A DNA stretch of 64,000 bases. It comes from Fibrobacter sp. UBA4223 (GTDB lineage: Bacteria; Fibrobacterota; Fibrobacteria; Fibrobacterales; Fibrobacteraceae). Below the pieces are notes generated by a model. The model had not been told where the DNA came from. It made no database searches and saw only the letters and a list, made by a program, of their open reading frames with translations. The translations under genes and the position numbers were made by a program. Within the stretch, counting starts at the first letter, position 1. Every line of letters begins with the position of its first letter. The stretch covers positions 124,001-188,000 of the forward strand of contig DFTB01000006.1 in assembly GCA_002382975.1 (NCBI GenBank), written 5' to 3'. Shown piece by piece: positions 51,517-58,794 of this stretch.

Positions 51517-53016
51517 ATGGCTACAATCGACATGTCCGCAAACGCCCTCGTCACGGCCCTCAAGAAACCCCGTGACAAATTCACCAAGGAAGACATCAAG
51601 AAGTTCATCCGTGCAAACGACATCCGTCACGTGAACTTTATGTACGCCGGCGGTGACGGCCGCCTCAAGACCCTCAACTTCGTGGTGAACGACGCCGACT
51701 ACCTGGACGAAATCCTCAGCTGCGGCGAACGCGTTGATGGTTCTTCGCTGTTCAGCTACATCGAAGCCTCCTCCTCCGACCTGTACGTAGTGCCCCGCTT
51801 CTCCACGGCATTCATGGACCCGTTTGCCACCCTCCCCACCCTCTGCCTGCTCTGCAGCTTCTTCAACAAGGACGGGCAGCCGCTGGAATCTTCTCCGGAA
51901 TACACCCTCCACAAGGCCTGCGAGGCCTTCAAGAAGGAGACCGGCATGGAATTCCAGGCCATGGGTGAACTGGAATACTACGTAATTGCCGACGACACGG
52001 GCGAGTTCCCTGCCGTTGACCAGAAGGGCTACCACGAATCCGCCCCGTTTGCTAAGTTCAACGAATTTCGCCAGAAGTGCATGCTCTACATCGCCCAGGC
52101 CGGCGGCCAGATCAAGTACGGCCACAGCGAAGTAGGCAACTTCACCCAAGACGGCAAGCTCTACGAGCAGAACGAAATCGAGTTCCTCCCCTGCCCCGCC
52201 GAAGACGCAGCCAACCAGCTCACCATCGCCAAGTGGATGATCCGCAACCTGGGCGCAGAATTCGGTCTCGACGTAACGTTCGCCCCGAAGATCACCGTAG
52301 GCAAGGCCGGTTCGGGCCTGCATATCCACATGCGCATCATGAAGGACGGCAACAACCAGATGCTCAAGAACGGAGTCATCAGCGATACCGCCCGCCGCGC
52401 CATCGCCGGCATGATGAAGCTCGCCCCCTCCATCACCGCATTTGGCAACCAGAACCCCACCTCTTACCTGCGCCTGGTGCCCCACCAGGAAGCCCCCACC
52501 AACGTGTGCTGGGGCGACCGCAACCGTTCCGTGCTGGTACGCGTACCGCTGGGCTGGGCTTCGAAGACCGACCTCTGCAAGATCGCAAACCCGAACGAAA
52601 AGGGCACGAGCTACGACACCCACCAGAAGCAGACCGTGGAAATGCGTTCTCCGGATGCCAGCGCCAACGTGTACCTGCTCATGGCCGGCCTCTGCGTCGC
52701 CTGCCGCCACGGCCTTAGCCTCAAGGACGGCCTGAAGGTGGCCGAACAGACCTACGTGAACGTGAACATCCACAAGAAGGAAAACGCGAAGCTGTTGAGC
52801 AAGCTCGACACGCTGCCCGACAGTTGCTGGGCCAGCGCCGACTGCCTTGCCAAGCAACGCAAGGTCTACGAGGAATTCGGCGTGTTCAGCCCCGCCATGA
52901 TCGACGGTATCATCGACCAGCTGAAGGCCTTCAAGGACAAGACGCTCCGCGCCCAGGTCACCAAGTCCAAGACCGCCATGCAGAAGCTGGTGAAGACCTA
53001 CTTCTACTGCGGGTAA
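51517..53016 (+). CDS. glnA: Glutamine synthetase
   Basis: The 499-residue enzyme has the beta-grasp N-domain (FVVNDADYLDEIL, GSSLFSYIEASSSDLYVVPR), metal-binding Glu in EFQAMGELEYYV, QNEIEFLPCP, the KAGSGLHIHMRIMKDG ATP/glutamate loop, NPTSYLRLVPHQEAP and NRSVLVRVPL. It resembles type I enzymes in layout. The NLYDLPP adenylylation site of enteric GlnA is absent, so control by GlnE is unlikely. AAAAGGA lies 7 nt before the ATG after a ~150-bp AT-rich leader region. Confidence 0.92.
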   Translation: MATIDMSANALVTALKKPRDKFTKEDIKKFIRANDIRHVNFMYAGGDGRLKTLNFVVNDADYLDEILSCGERVDGSSLFSYIEASSSDLYVVPRFSTAFMDPFATLPTLCLLCSFFNKDGQPLESSPEYTLHKACEAFKKETGMEFQAMGELEYYVIADDTGEFPAVDQKGYHESAPFAKFNEFRQKCMLYIAQAGGQIKYGHSEVGNFTQDGKLYEQNEIEFLPCPAEDAANQLTIAKWMIRNLGAEFGLDVTFAPKITVGKAGSGLHIHMRIMKDGNNQMLKNGVISDTARRAIAGMMKLAPSITAFGNQNPTSYLRLVPHQEAPTNVCWGDRNRSVLVRVPLGWASKTDLCKIANPNEKGTSYDTHQKQTVEMRSPDASANVYLLMAGLCVACRHGLSLKDGLKVAEQTYVNVNIHKKENAKLLSKLDTLPDSCWASADCLAKQRKVYEEFGVFSPAMIDGIIDQLKAFKDKTLRAQVTKSKTAMQKLVKTYFYCG

Positions 53017-53066
53017 GGGCAAAAACCGGCATTTTTGCCTGAAGATTCACTAAATTATATATCAAG

Positions 53067-53092
53067 GCTCCGGTTTTTCCGGAGTCTTTTTT
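53067..53092 (+). terminator. Intrinsic terminator after glnA
   Basis: GCTCCGG, loop TTTTT, CCGGAGT (with one G-T pair), then C and six T. Confidence 0.85.
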
Positions 53093-53114
53093 ACATTTTG
53101 CCGCAGAGGTTCCT

Positions 53115-53765
53115 ATGGCCGAAGAAATTGTAAAGCAAGACAAGAAAGAGACCCTGAAAAAGATATCGGAAAAGGCATCCACCCTCCTTTTCGAGCTGAT
53201 TACGGATATTCCCGGTTCCCTTTATACCCCCATCCAGAACCCCGACGACAAGGCCAGGCTGTTGGCCCAGCGGGCCGCCTGGAAATCGGCTACAGTCAGC
53301 ACCTCCCTTTCTATACCTGCAGGCATCACGGGTATCCTTACCGCCATCCCGGACATTGCCGCCATCTGGAAAATACAGGCCCAGCTGGTAGCGGACATTG
53401 CCGCAAGCTATGGCAAGCTGGCCCTGCTCAGCCGGGAAGCTATGATCTGGTGCCTGTTCCGGCACAGTGCCGCCCAGCTTTTGCGGGACATTGCCGTCCG
53501 CACGGGCAGCAGGATTATCGTGCAGAAGCTTTCCGCCACAGCCATCAAGGCCATTCTTGCAAAAATCGGGGCCAGCATCTCCTCTAAGCTGCTGGGCAAG
53601 ACTCTTTTGCGGGCAATTCCTGCCATCGGGGCTCTCGGCAACGGGGCCTACGCCTTCTATGACACCTTAGAAGTAGGAAAGACGGCCGCCGCCTATTTCA
53701 GGGCTCTTTCTGACCAGAATGGGAAAAACAGCGACGAGCAGCATTCCGACGAACCTACCGCATAA
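53115..53765 (+). CDS. EcsC-like membrane-associated protein
   Basis: The 216-residue protein has a charged N-terminus, then hydrophobic glycine/alanine-rich helices. The stretch IPAGITGILTAIPDIAAIWKI with QLVADIAASYGKLAL is the pattern of the EcsC family, members of which are linked to ABC transporter function in bacilli but lack a defined activity. A later KIGASISSKLLGKTLLRAIPAIGALGNGAYAF region fits the family end. TACATTTTG about 16 nt upstream could be its promoter. Copy M1 of the TTAATA element lies in its 3' untranslated region. Confidence 0.65.
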   Translation: MAEEIVKQDKKETLKKISEKASTLLFELITDIPGSLYTPIQNPDDKARLLAQRAAWKSATVSTSLSIPAGITGILTAIPDIAAIWKIQAQLVADIAASYGKLALLSREAMIWCLFRHSAAQLLRDIAVRTGSRIIVQKLSATAIKAILAKIGASISSKLLGKTLLRAIPAIGALGNGAYAFYDTLEVGKTAAAYFRALSDQNGKNSDEQHSDEPTA

Positions 53766-53816
53766 AAGCCTTTCTTTTCCGAATTTTCGGGGTGGTGAGC
53801 AACGAAGTGCGAGCCA

Positions 53817-53906
53817 GGGGGCTAGGGCCGGAGTTCATTACCTACAATAGCCCCCTTATAAAGACCGCAAACGTCCCAGTTTAATAACTGGGGCTTTTTT
53901 GCTCAC
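53817..53906 (+). ncRNA. TTAATA double-hairpin element, copy M1
   Basis: A 5' stem-loop GGGGGCTA/TAGCCCCC (53817-53855) precedes the core at 53867-53906. The core has outer stem GCAAA/TTTGC, inner stem GTCCCAGT/ACTGGGGC, loop TTAATA, and ends TCAC. It is in sense orientation after the EcsC-like gene. One U-G pair and an A-U change in the outer stem keep the fold relative to M2. Confidence 0.7.
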
Positions 53907-53926
53907 TATAGGCACCTGTGGATGAC

Positions 53927-53954
53927 AAGCCCTTGAGAACGGGGGCTTTTTTTT
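53927..53954 (+). terminator. Intrinsic terminator upstream of fusA
   Basis: AAGCCC, loop of ten, GGGCTT, then eight T. It ends transcripts coming from the EcsC-like gene before the fusA promoter box at 53956. Confidence 0.8.
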
Positions 53955-53955
53955 C

Positions 53956-53963
53956 TACATTTG
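53956..53963 (+). promoter_or_regulatory. Promoter -7 element of fusA
   Basis: TACATTTG, exact TAnnTTTG, 43 nt before the fusA ATG; it follows the terminator T-run directly. This would give a leader of about 38 nt, so not every gene with this box is leaderless. Confidence 0.4.
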
Positions 53964-54006
53964 GGCGCAACTCAAACAAACATCAACTCCATTTGTGGAA
54001 TAAAAA

Positions 54007-56136
54007 ATGAAAAACATCGAAAAACACAGAAACATCGGTATTTCTGCCCACATCGACTCGGGTAAGACTACCCTTACCGAACGCATCCTCTACTTCACAA
54101 AGCGTATCCACGCTATCCACGAAGTTCGTGGTAAAGACGGCGTCGGCGCCACGATGGACTCCATGGAACTTGAACGCGAACGCGGCATCACCATTCAGTC
54201 CGCCGCCACGTTTGCTAACTGGACCCACACCAAGAGCGGTGAACAGGACTCCATCAACATCATCGATACCCCGGGGCACGTGGACTTCACTATCGAAGTG
54301 GAACGCTCCCTCCGTGTGCTGGACGGCGCCATTCTGGTGCTCACCGGCGTGGAAGGCGTGCAGTCCCAGTCTATTACCGTTGACCGCCAGATGAAGCGCT
54401 ACCATGTGCCGCGCGTGGTGTTCGTGAACAAGTGCGACCGCTCCGGTGCAAACCCGCTCCGCGTGTCCGAAATGCTCCGCGAAAAGCTGAACCACAAGCC
54501 CTGCGTGATGCAGATTCCTATCGGTCTCGAAGACCAACTGAAGGGCGTGGTTGACCTGGTGGAAATGAAGGCCTACTACTTCGAAGGCGCCAACGGCGAC
54601 GACATGATCGAAAAGGAAATCCCGGCCGAACTGGTGGACCAGGCCAACGAATACCGCACCAAGCTCATCGACTGCTGCGCTGACTACAGCGACGAAATTA
54701 TGGAAAAGGCCATGGAAGGCCAGTACGGTGTGGACGAAATCGACAAGGCCCTCATCAAGAAGACCATCCGTGAAGCCACCATCCGTCTGGACATCACTCC
54801 CGTGTTCATGGGTTCTGCCCACAAGAACATCGGCGTTCAGAAGCTCCTCGATGGCGTTATCGACTACCTCCCCTGCCCGACCGACGTGGAAAACAAGGCC
54901 CTCGACCTGGACAACAACGAAGCCGAAGTTGTCCTGAAGTCCGAAGACAACGCTCCTCTCGTCTGCTACGCGTTCAAGCTGGTGAACGACCGCTATGGCC
55001 AGCTCACCTACATCCGCGTGTACCAGGGCACCCTTAAGAAGGGCGACATGATTACCAACATGGCCACCGGAAAGAAGGTGTCCGTGGGCCGTCTCGTGCG
55101 TATGCACGCCGACGAAATGGTGGATATCACCGAAGCCGGCGCCGGCGACATCGTGGCCCTGTTCGGTATCGACTGCGCCTCCGGTACGACCTTTACCGAC
55201 GGCAAGAACCACTACAACATGACTTCTATGCACGTGCCGAACCCCGTGATCGAGCTCGTGATCGAAGCCAAGAACCGTGACGACCTGGACAACATGTCCA
55301 AGGCCCTGAACCGCTTCACCAAGGAAGACCCCACTTTCCAGGTGGAAGTGAACAAGGAATCCGGCGAAACCATCATCAAGGGTATGGGCGAACTTCACCT
55401 GGACGTGTACATCGAACGTATGCGCCGTGAATACAAGGTGGACGTGCAGACCGGTGCCCCGCAGGTGGCCTACCGCGAAACCATCACCCGCGAAGCCAAG
55501 TTCGAATACACCCACAAGAAGCAGACCGGTGGTTCGGGTCAGTTCGCTAAGATGTCCGGCGTGATGCGCCCGATGCCCGTGGAAGGCGACTCCGACAAGG
55601 TCTACAACTTCGTGAACTCCGTCGTGGGCGGCCGTATTCCTAAGGAATACATCCCGTCTTGCGACAAGGGTTTCCAGAGCTGCATGGAAGCCGGTTCCCT
55701 CATCGGGTTCCCGGTGGTGGGTATCGAAATGGAAGTCCAGGACGGCGCGTTCCACCCGGTGGACTCCTCTGACATGGCGTTCCAGATTTGCGCCCGCATG
55801 GCTTTCCGCGAAGCTTTCGCCAAGGCCGGCGCCCAGATTCTCGAACCTATCATGAAGGTCGAAATCGCCACTCCGACGGAATTCCAGGGTAACGTCGTGG
55901 GTAACGTGTCCCAGCGCCGCGGTTCCATCACCGGAACCAGCGAAGAAATGGGCACCACCACCATTACCGCCGAAGTCCCGCTTTCCGAAATGTTCGGTTA
56001 TGCCACCGACCTGCGTTCCATGACCCAGGGTAAGGCCGAATTCACCATGGAATTCGCCAAGTACTCTCCGGTGCCGAAGAACATCCAGGAAGAACTGATC
56101 AAGAAGTACGGCGACAAAGCCAAGGCTAGAGCATAA
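54007..56136 (+). CDS. fusA: Elongation factor G (mitochondrial/spd-EFG1-like)
   Basis: The 709-residue translocase has G1 [10 protein letters not shown]2 with [14 protein letters not shown]3 DTPGHVDF, G4 NKCDRSG and G5 GSAHKN, then domains [21 protein letters not shown] after G1 is the wording of mitochondrial EF-G1 and bacterial spdEFG1 rather than enteric FusA, where HKIGEVHDG is usual. It is thus likely the elongation (not recycling) paralogue if two exist. It stands alone, not in an str operon with rpsL, rpsG and tuf. Two TTAATA elements follow the stop. Confidence 0.93.
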   Translation: MKNIEKHRNIGISAHIDSGKTTLTERILYFTKRIHAIHEVRGKDGVGATMDSMELERERGITIQSAATFANWTHTKSGEQDSINIIDTPGHVDFTIEVERSLRVLDGAILVLTGVEGVQSQSITVDRQMKRYHVPRVVFVNKCDRSGANPLRVSEMLREKLNHKPCVMQIPIGLEDQLKGVVDLVEMKAYYFEGANGDDMIEKEIPAELVDQANEYRTKLIDCCADYSDEIMEKAMEGQYGVDEIDKALIKKTIREATIRLDITPVFMGSAHKNIGVQKLLDGVIDYLPCPTDVENKALDLDNNEAEVVLKSEDNAPLVCYAFKLVNDRYGQLTYIRVYQGTLKKGDMITNMATGKKVSVGRLVRMHADEMVDITEAGAGDIVALFGIDCASGTTFTDGKNHYNMTSMHVPNPVIELVIEAKNRDDLDNMSKALNRFTKEDPTFQVEVNKESGETIIKGMGELHLDVYIERMRREYKVDVQTGAPQVAYRETITREAKFEYTHKKQTGGSGQFAKMSGVMRPMPVEGDSDKVYNFVNSVVGGRIPKEYIPSCDKGFQSCMEAGSLIGFPVVGIEMEVQDGAFHPVDSSDMAFQICARMAFREAFAKAGAQILEPIMKVEIATPTEFQGNVVGNVSQRRGSITGTSEEMGTTTITAEVPLSEMFGYATDLRSMTQGKAEFTMEFAKYSPVPKNIQEELIKKYGDKAKARA

Positions 56137-56143
56137 CAATAAC

Positions 56144-56234
56144 GACCGCTCGGCTCTTTTGCGGGTAACAAACCTACGAATGAGCCTCGCTCTCGCAACC
56201 GCCCCAGTTTAATAACTGGGGCTTTGTTGCTCAC
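56144..56234 (+). ncRNA. TTAATA double-hairpin element, copy M2
   Basis: A 5' part with ACGACCG, GGCTC/GAGCC and CGGGTAAC leads to the core at 56195-56234: outer stem GCAAC/GTTGC, inner stem GCCCCAGT/ACTGGGGC, loop TTAATA, end TCAC. It starts 8 nt after the fusA stop, in sense. Confidence 0.75.
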
Positions 56235-56329
56235 GGACGACCGAAACGGCTAGACTCGGGTAAGTTACTTACTACGCAGCCGTTTCTCTCGCAACCACGC
56301 CTCGTTAATACGAGGCGTTTGTTGCTCAC
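56235..56329 (+). ncRNA. TTAATA double-hairpin element, copy M3
   Basis: It follows M2 directly. The 5' part has ACGACCG, a 9-bp stem GAAACGGCT/AGCCGTTTC and an inner GTAAG-TTA-CTTAC hairpin. The core at 56291-56329 has the same outer stem GCAAC/GTTGC, but the inner stem is ACGCCTCG/CGAGGCGT with every pair kept and loop TTAATA unchanged. Confidence 0.75.
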
Positions 56330-56366
56330 GGCACTCGCCTAGAAGCGCTCAGTTTCAAGATAACAT

Positions 56367-56396
56367 AAAACGCAGGCCCATGAGGCCTGCGTTTTT
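56367..56396 (+). terminator. Intrinsic terminator after fusA and its 3' elements
   Basis: AAAACGCAGGCC, loop CATGA, GGCCTGCGTTTTT: a 12-bp stem with T-run. It shows that the fusA transcript can include both M2 and M3. Confidence 0.85.
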
Positions 56397-56449
56397 GTCT
56401 TGCCTTGCGGCAAGTCTCACCCTACATTCATAAAAACTCAAAAAAGAGA

Positions 56450-56522
56450 GTGCTTCCGGTAGGTCCTACCCCGCGGTTCGATCCGGCATCCCTTCTCCAG
56501 AACCAGGACTTACTGGAAGCAC
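56450..56522 (+). ncRNA. Candidate small RNA: 18-bp hairpin with T-loop-like apex
   Basis: GTGCTTCCGGTAGGTCCT (56450-56467) pairs over all 18 positions with AGGACTTACTGGAAGCAC (56505-56522), two of the pairs being G-U on the plus strand; on the minus strand these would be A-C mismatches, so the plus strand is favoured. Within the loop GGTTC/GAACC can pair and GGTTCGATCC resembles a tRNA T-loop. No promoter or T-run is seen on the plus strand. It matches no family I can name. Confidence 0.4.
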
Positions 56523-56540
56523 ATCCATAATATAACCCCA

Positions 56541-56573
56541 AAATAAAAGCCCGGACAAAAAAATCTGTCCGGA
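56541..56573 (-). terminator. Terminator after mazG
   Basis: On the minus strand CCGGACA and TGTCCGG pair (56551-56572) across a T-rich loop, followed by GCTTTTATTTT. It lies ~140 bp after the mazG stop. Confidence 0.65.
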
Positions 56574-56599
56574 CCATAATCCACATTGGAATGTTCTTG

Positions 56600-56655
56600 T
56601 TTAGGTGGTAGGGGTTAGGTATTAGGGCTGCAGGGGACAAGATGTGTCGCGCGGG
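56600..56655. repeat. TAGGTNN repeat with common lead-in
   Basis: TTAGGTGGTAGGGGTTAGG then TATTAGGGCTGC; read on the minus strand it has the lead-in CACATCTTGT, GCAGCCCTAA, ACCTA seen in forward orientation at 47047 and 27895. Confidence 0.55.
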
Positions 56656-56700
56656 TTACAGGATACACCAACCTCAACCTCACGGCCAAAGATGGCATTG

Positions 56701-56738
56701 CTGAAAACTGACAACTCACAACTCATCACTGACAACTG
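56701..56738. repeat. ACTGACAACTC-type repeat over the mazG stop
   Basis: AACTGACAACTCACAACTC and ACTGACAACTG: a run of a 9-10 bp unit in which the last six codons and the stop of mazG lie. Confidence 0.55.
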
Positions 56739-57525
56739 CCTTTGCCTGTTTCCACATCTGCTGCAGGCCTTCCAGGCCCACCTCGGGCATTTCCTTGCCC
56801 ATCTCCTTGCACATGGCCTCCACCTTGCGGAAACGCTTCTCGAACTTGCTGTTTGCCCGCTGGAGCGCTATGGAGGCATTGAACCCGCAGTGGCGCGCCA
56901 CGTTCACCAGGCTGAACATGATATCGCCGAATTCGTCTTCCAGACGGTCGATATTTGCATTTTTTTCAGAAATTCCTTGCATTTCGGCGCGAAATTCTGT
57001 AAATTCTTCTTGGGCCTTTTCAAATACAGGTTCCCGGGCGTCCCAGTCGAACCCCGCCCTAGCGGCTCGACGGATGATGTCCTGGGCCCGGGCGAGCGGC
57101 GGCATGCTTTTGCTTACTTTGTCCATAACGGACCCGCCAGCTGTTTTCAGATTGTTCTTTTCGGAGGACTTGATTTTGTCCCACTGCCGCGAGACTCCGG
57201 CGGCGTTCTCCACATGGGCATCCCCGAACACGTGAGGGTGCCTGCGGACCATCTTTTCGCAGATTCCCTGCACCACGTCATCGACGGTAAAGTCCCCGGA
57301 CTCCTTCATGACCTGGGCGTGGAACACCACCTGCAAAAGCACGTCCCCAAGCTCTTCGCACATGTGGGAAGCGTCCCCCTCTTGGGCGGCATCGATAAAC
57401 TCAAAACTCTCTTCTACCAAGTAAGGGAGCAGGGAATGGGTGGTCTGTTCCTTGTCCCAGGGGCATCCGTTTGCAGAACGGAGGCGCTCCATAATTTTCA
57501 CCAAGTCGTCAAAGGAATATTTCAT
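56716..57525 (-). CDS. mazG: Nucleoside triphosphate pyrophosphohydrolase MazG
   Basis: The 269-residue protein has two all-alpha MazG domains. The first has GCPWDKEQTTHSLLPYLVEE, EFIDA and EELGDVLLQVVFHAQ; the second ARAGFDWDAREPVFEKAQEE, EFTEFR and EDEFGDIMFSLVNVAR. The EExxE and ExxD metal motifs are complete in both. It hydrolyses NTPs and dNTPs, cleaning the pool. The ATG at 57525 matches the family start; only 3 bp separate it from the divergent dprA ATG. The C-terminal VVSDEL is encoded by a repeat. Confidence 0.93.
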   Translation of the reverse strand: MKYSFDDLVKIMERLRSANGCPWDKEQTTHSLLPYLVEESFEFIDAAQEGDASHMCEELGDVLLQVVFHAQVMKESGDFTVDDVVQGICEKMVRRHPHVFGDAHVENAAGVSRQWDKIKSSEKNNLKTAGGSVMDKVSKSMPPLARAQDIIRRAARAGFDWDAREPVFEKAQEEFTEFRAEMQGISEKNANIDRLEDEFGDIMFSLVNVARHCGFNASIALQRANSKFEKRFRKVEAMCKEMGKEMPEVGLEGLQQMWKQAKAVVSDEL

Positions 57526-57528
57526 ACC

Positions 57529-58410
57529 ATGAAAGATAGAAACACCATCGCCTGCATCACTGCGCATTTTCCCCTTTTGCTGGATTCTTCCATTTACCGT
57601 CCGAACAGGCTGTTCATCAAGGGGAACATCCCCGAAGGAATCGGGGTGGCCATGGTGGGCACCCGCAGGCCTTCTAACAGCGGGCGGGAACTCTGCCGCC
57701 ACCTGGTCAGGTCTCTCCAGGGGACCCGTGCCGTGGTGGTGTCGGGACTTGCCCAGGGCATAGACTTTTACTGTCACGAGGCGGCCCTAGATTTCGGAAT
57801 CCCGACCATTGCAGTTCTTGCCCAGGGGCTGGAGGCCGCCATACAGGGGTCACGAAAATTCCTGGCCGACCAGATTCTAGAAGAGGGCGGGGCCCTGGTC
57901 AGCGAATACGAAGGAATCACCACCAGCTTCAAGGGAAACTTTGTCGCCCGAAACAAGATTATCAGCGGGCTTTCCAAGTGCACCGTCATTGTCCAGAGCA
58001 AGGTCAAGGGTGGCGCTCTCCTGACCGGCGAATTCACCAAGAAAGAAGGCAAGGCGCTCTACGCCTGTCCCGGAAATTTTGACTGCGAGGTAGCCGGCGG
58101 CACCAACCAGCTACTGGACCAAGGCCTTGCCTCCCCCGTCTTTATTCCCGAAAATCTGTACAAAGTAATAGGGCTCCCTCGCACCCAAGGGCAGCAGATT
58201 GCCGAACTCGAACGATTGGGCTGCAACCTGACCCAAGGCGCCAAGGAACTGTTCTTCAAGTTCAAGGGATTCCGGAAAACATTTTCGGAGATTCAATCCG
58301 AGTTGACCCTAGCAACTCCCAAACTTTTAGCTATATTAACAGAGCTGGAAATCGCAGGCCTTGCCGAGAGCAAGGACAATTTTCAGTTCTATTTCAACGG
58401 AGAGCCCTGA
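57529..58410 (+). CDS. dprA: DNA processing protein DprA
   Basis: The 293-residue protein has the Rossmann-type DprA core: IGVAMVGTRRPSNSGREL, VVSGLAQGIDFYCHEAAL, TIAVLAQGLE, GALVSEYEG, FVARNKIISGLSKCTVIVQSKVKGGAL (quoted in parts: NKIISGLSKC), CPGNFDCEVAGGTNQLL. A C-terminal winged helix follows (TFSEIQSELTLATPKLLAILTELEIAG in outline). The N-terminal SAM domain of longer DprA proteins is missing. It loads RecA on incoming single-stranded DNA. It overlaps the next gene by one base (TGATG). Confidence 0.9.
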   Translation: MKDRNTIACITAHFPLLLDSSIYRPNRLFIKGNIPEGIGVAMVGTRRPSNSGRELCRHLVRSLQGTRAVVVSGLAQGIDFYCHEAALDFGIPTIAVLAQGLEAAIQGSRKFLADQILEEGGALVSEYEGITTSFKGNFVARNKIISGLSKCTVIVQSKVKGGALLTGEFTKKEGKALYACPGNFDCEVAGGTNQLLDQGLASPVFIPENLYKVIGLPRTQGQQIAELERLGCNLTQGAKELFFKFKGFRKTFSEIQSELTLATPKLLAILTELEIAGLAESKDNFQFYFNGEP

Positions 58411-58691
58411 TGCACAAGAAGAAATACATCGCTATCATTGCCGTGCTGTTTCTGCTCTCCATCGTCGTGGCCGAACTGGCCTTTGGCAAGAACAGTTTTC
58501 CGAGACAAAACCAGGTCAAGCAAGAAATTGCCATGTACCAGGCCAAGGTGGATTCCCTCAACGCCCTCATCGAGCAGTACAAAAAAGAAATCGAACTGCT
58601 CGAAAACGACTCTCTCTACAAAGAAGGAGTCCTCCGCAGCCGCTACGGCATGAGCCGCAAGGGCGAAAAAGTCTTTCAGTTGGTGGAATAA
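58410..58691 (+). CDS. Septum formation initiator, FtsB/DivIC family
   Basis: The 93-residue protein has one N-terminal membrane helix (YIAIIAVLFLLSIVVAELAFG) followed by a coiled coil (VKQEIAMYQAKVDSLNALIEQYKKEIELLE in outline) and the conserved small C-terminal module YKEGVLRSRYGMSRKGEKVF, as in FtsB/DivIC of the divisome. It is translationally coupled to dprA. Its usual neighbour eno is not here. Confidence 0.88.
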   Translation: MHKKKYIAIIAVLFLLSIVVAELAFGKNSFPRQNQVKQEIAMYQAKVDSLNALIEQYKKEIELLENDSLYKEGVLRSRYGMSRKGEKVFQLVE

Positions 58692-58704
58692 AGGCTAGGC
58701 CATT

Positions 58705-58794
58705 GTGAGCCACAAAGCCACAGTTATTAAACTGTGGCGGTGGCGATAGTGAGCGCCAGCCCTGTACCTGTTGGGTTGACTCTAGCGCGAACGG
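58705..58794 (-). ncRNA. TTAATA double-hairpin element, copy M4
   Basis: On the minus strand, directly after the stop of the RND pump gene. The 5' part has GCGCTAG/CTGGCGC and GCTAGAGTC, similar to GCTAGACTC in M3. The core (58744 down to 58705) has outer stem GCCAC/GTGGC, inner stem GCCACAGT/ACTGTGGC, loop TTAATA and end TCAC. Both stems differ from M1-M3 by paired changes. Confidence 0.75.

Noticed and set aside
53983..56139. 718-codon open frame antisense to fusA, and similar long antisense frames over parE, parC and glnA
   Set aside because: They arise because TTA, CTA and TCA codons are avoided in the highly expressed sense genes; translations are Val/His/Leu/Ala-rich with no family features.
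56450..56522. Possible tRNA because of GGTTCGATCC
   Set aside because: The T-stem does not pair, there is no matching acceptor strand, D-arm or anticodon arm, and the 18-bp stem is too long.
56435..56525. 4.5S SRP RNA on either strand
   Set aside because: The conserved GGAA-capped stem with flanking AGCAGCC is not present in the required order.
56644..57528. Upstream extension of dprA to a 588-residue protein
   Set aside because: That part lies antisense to mazG and has no DprA features; the ATG at 57529 starts a normal core.
57526..57777. Upstream extension of mazG to 353 residues
   Set aside because: It would lie antisense to dprA; the family begins at MKYSFDD (57525).
53867..58744. TTAATA elements as integron attC sites
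   Set aside because: The boxes do not fit RYYYAAC/GTTRRRY, there is no integrase, and each lies after a chromosomal gene rather than between cassettes.
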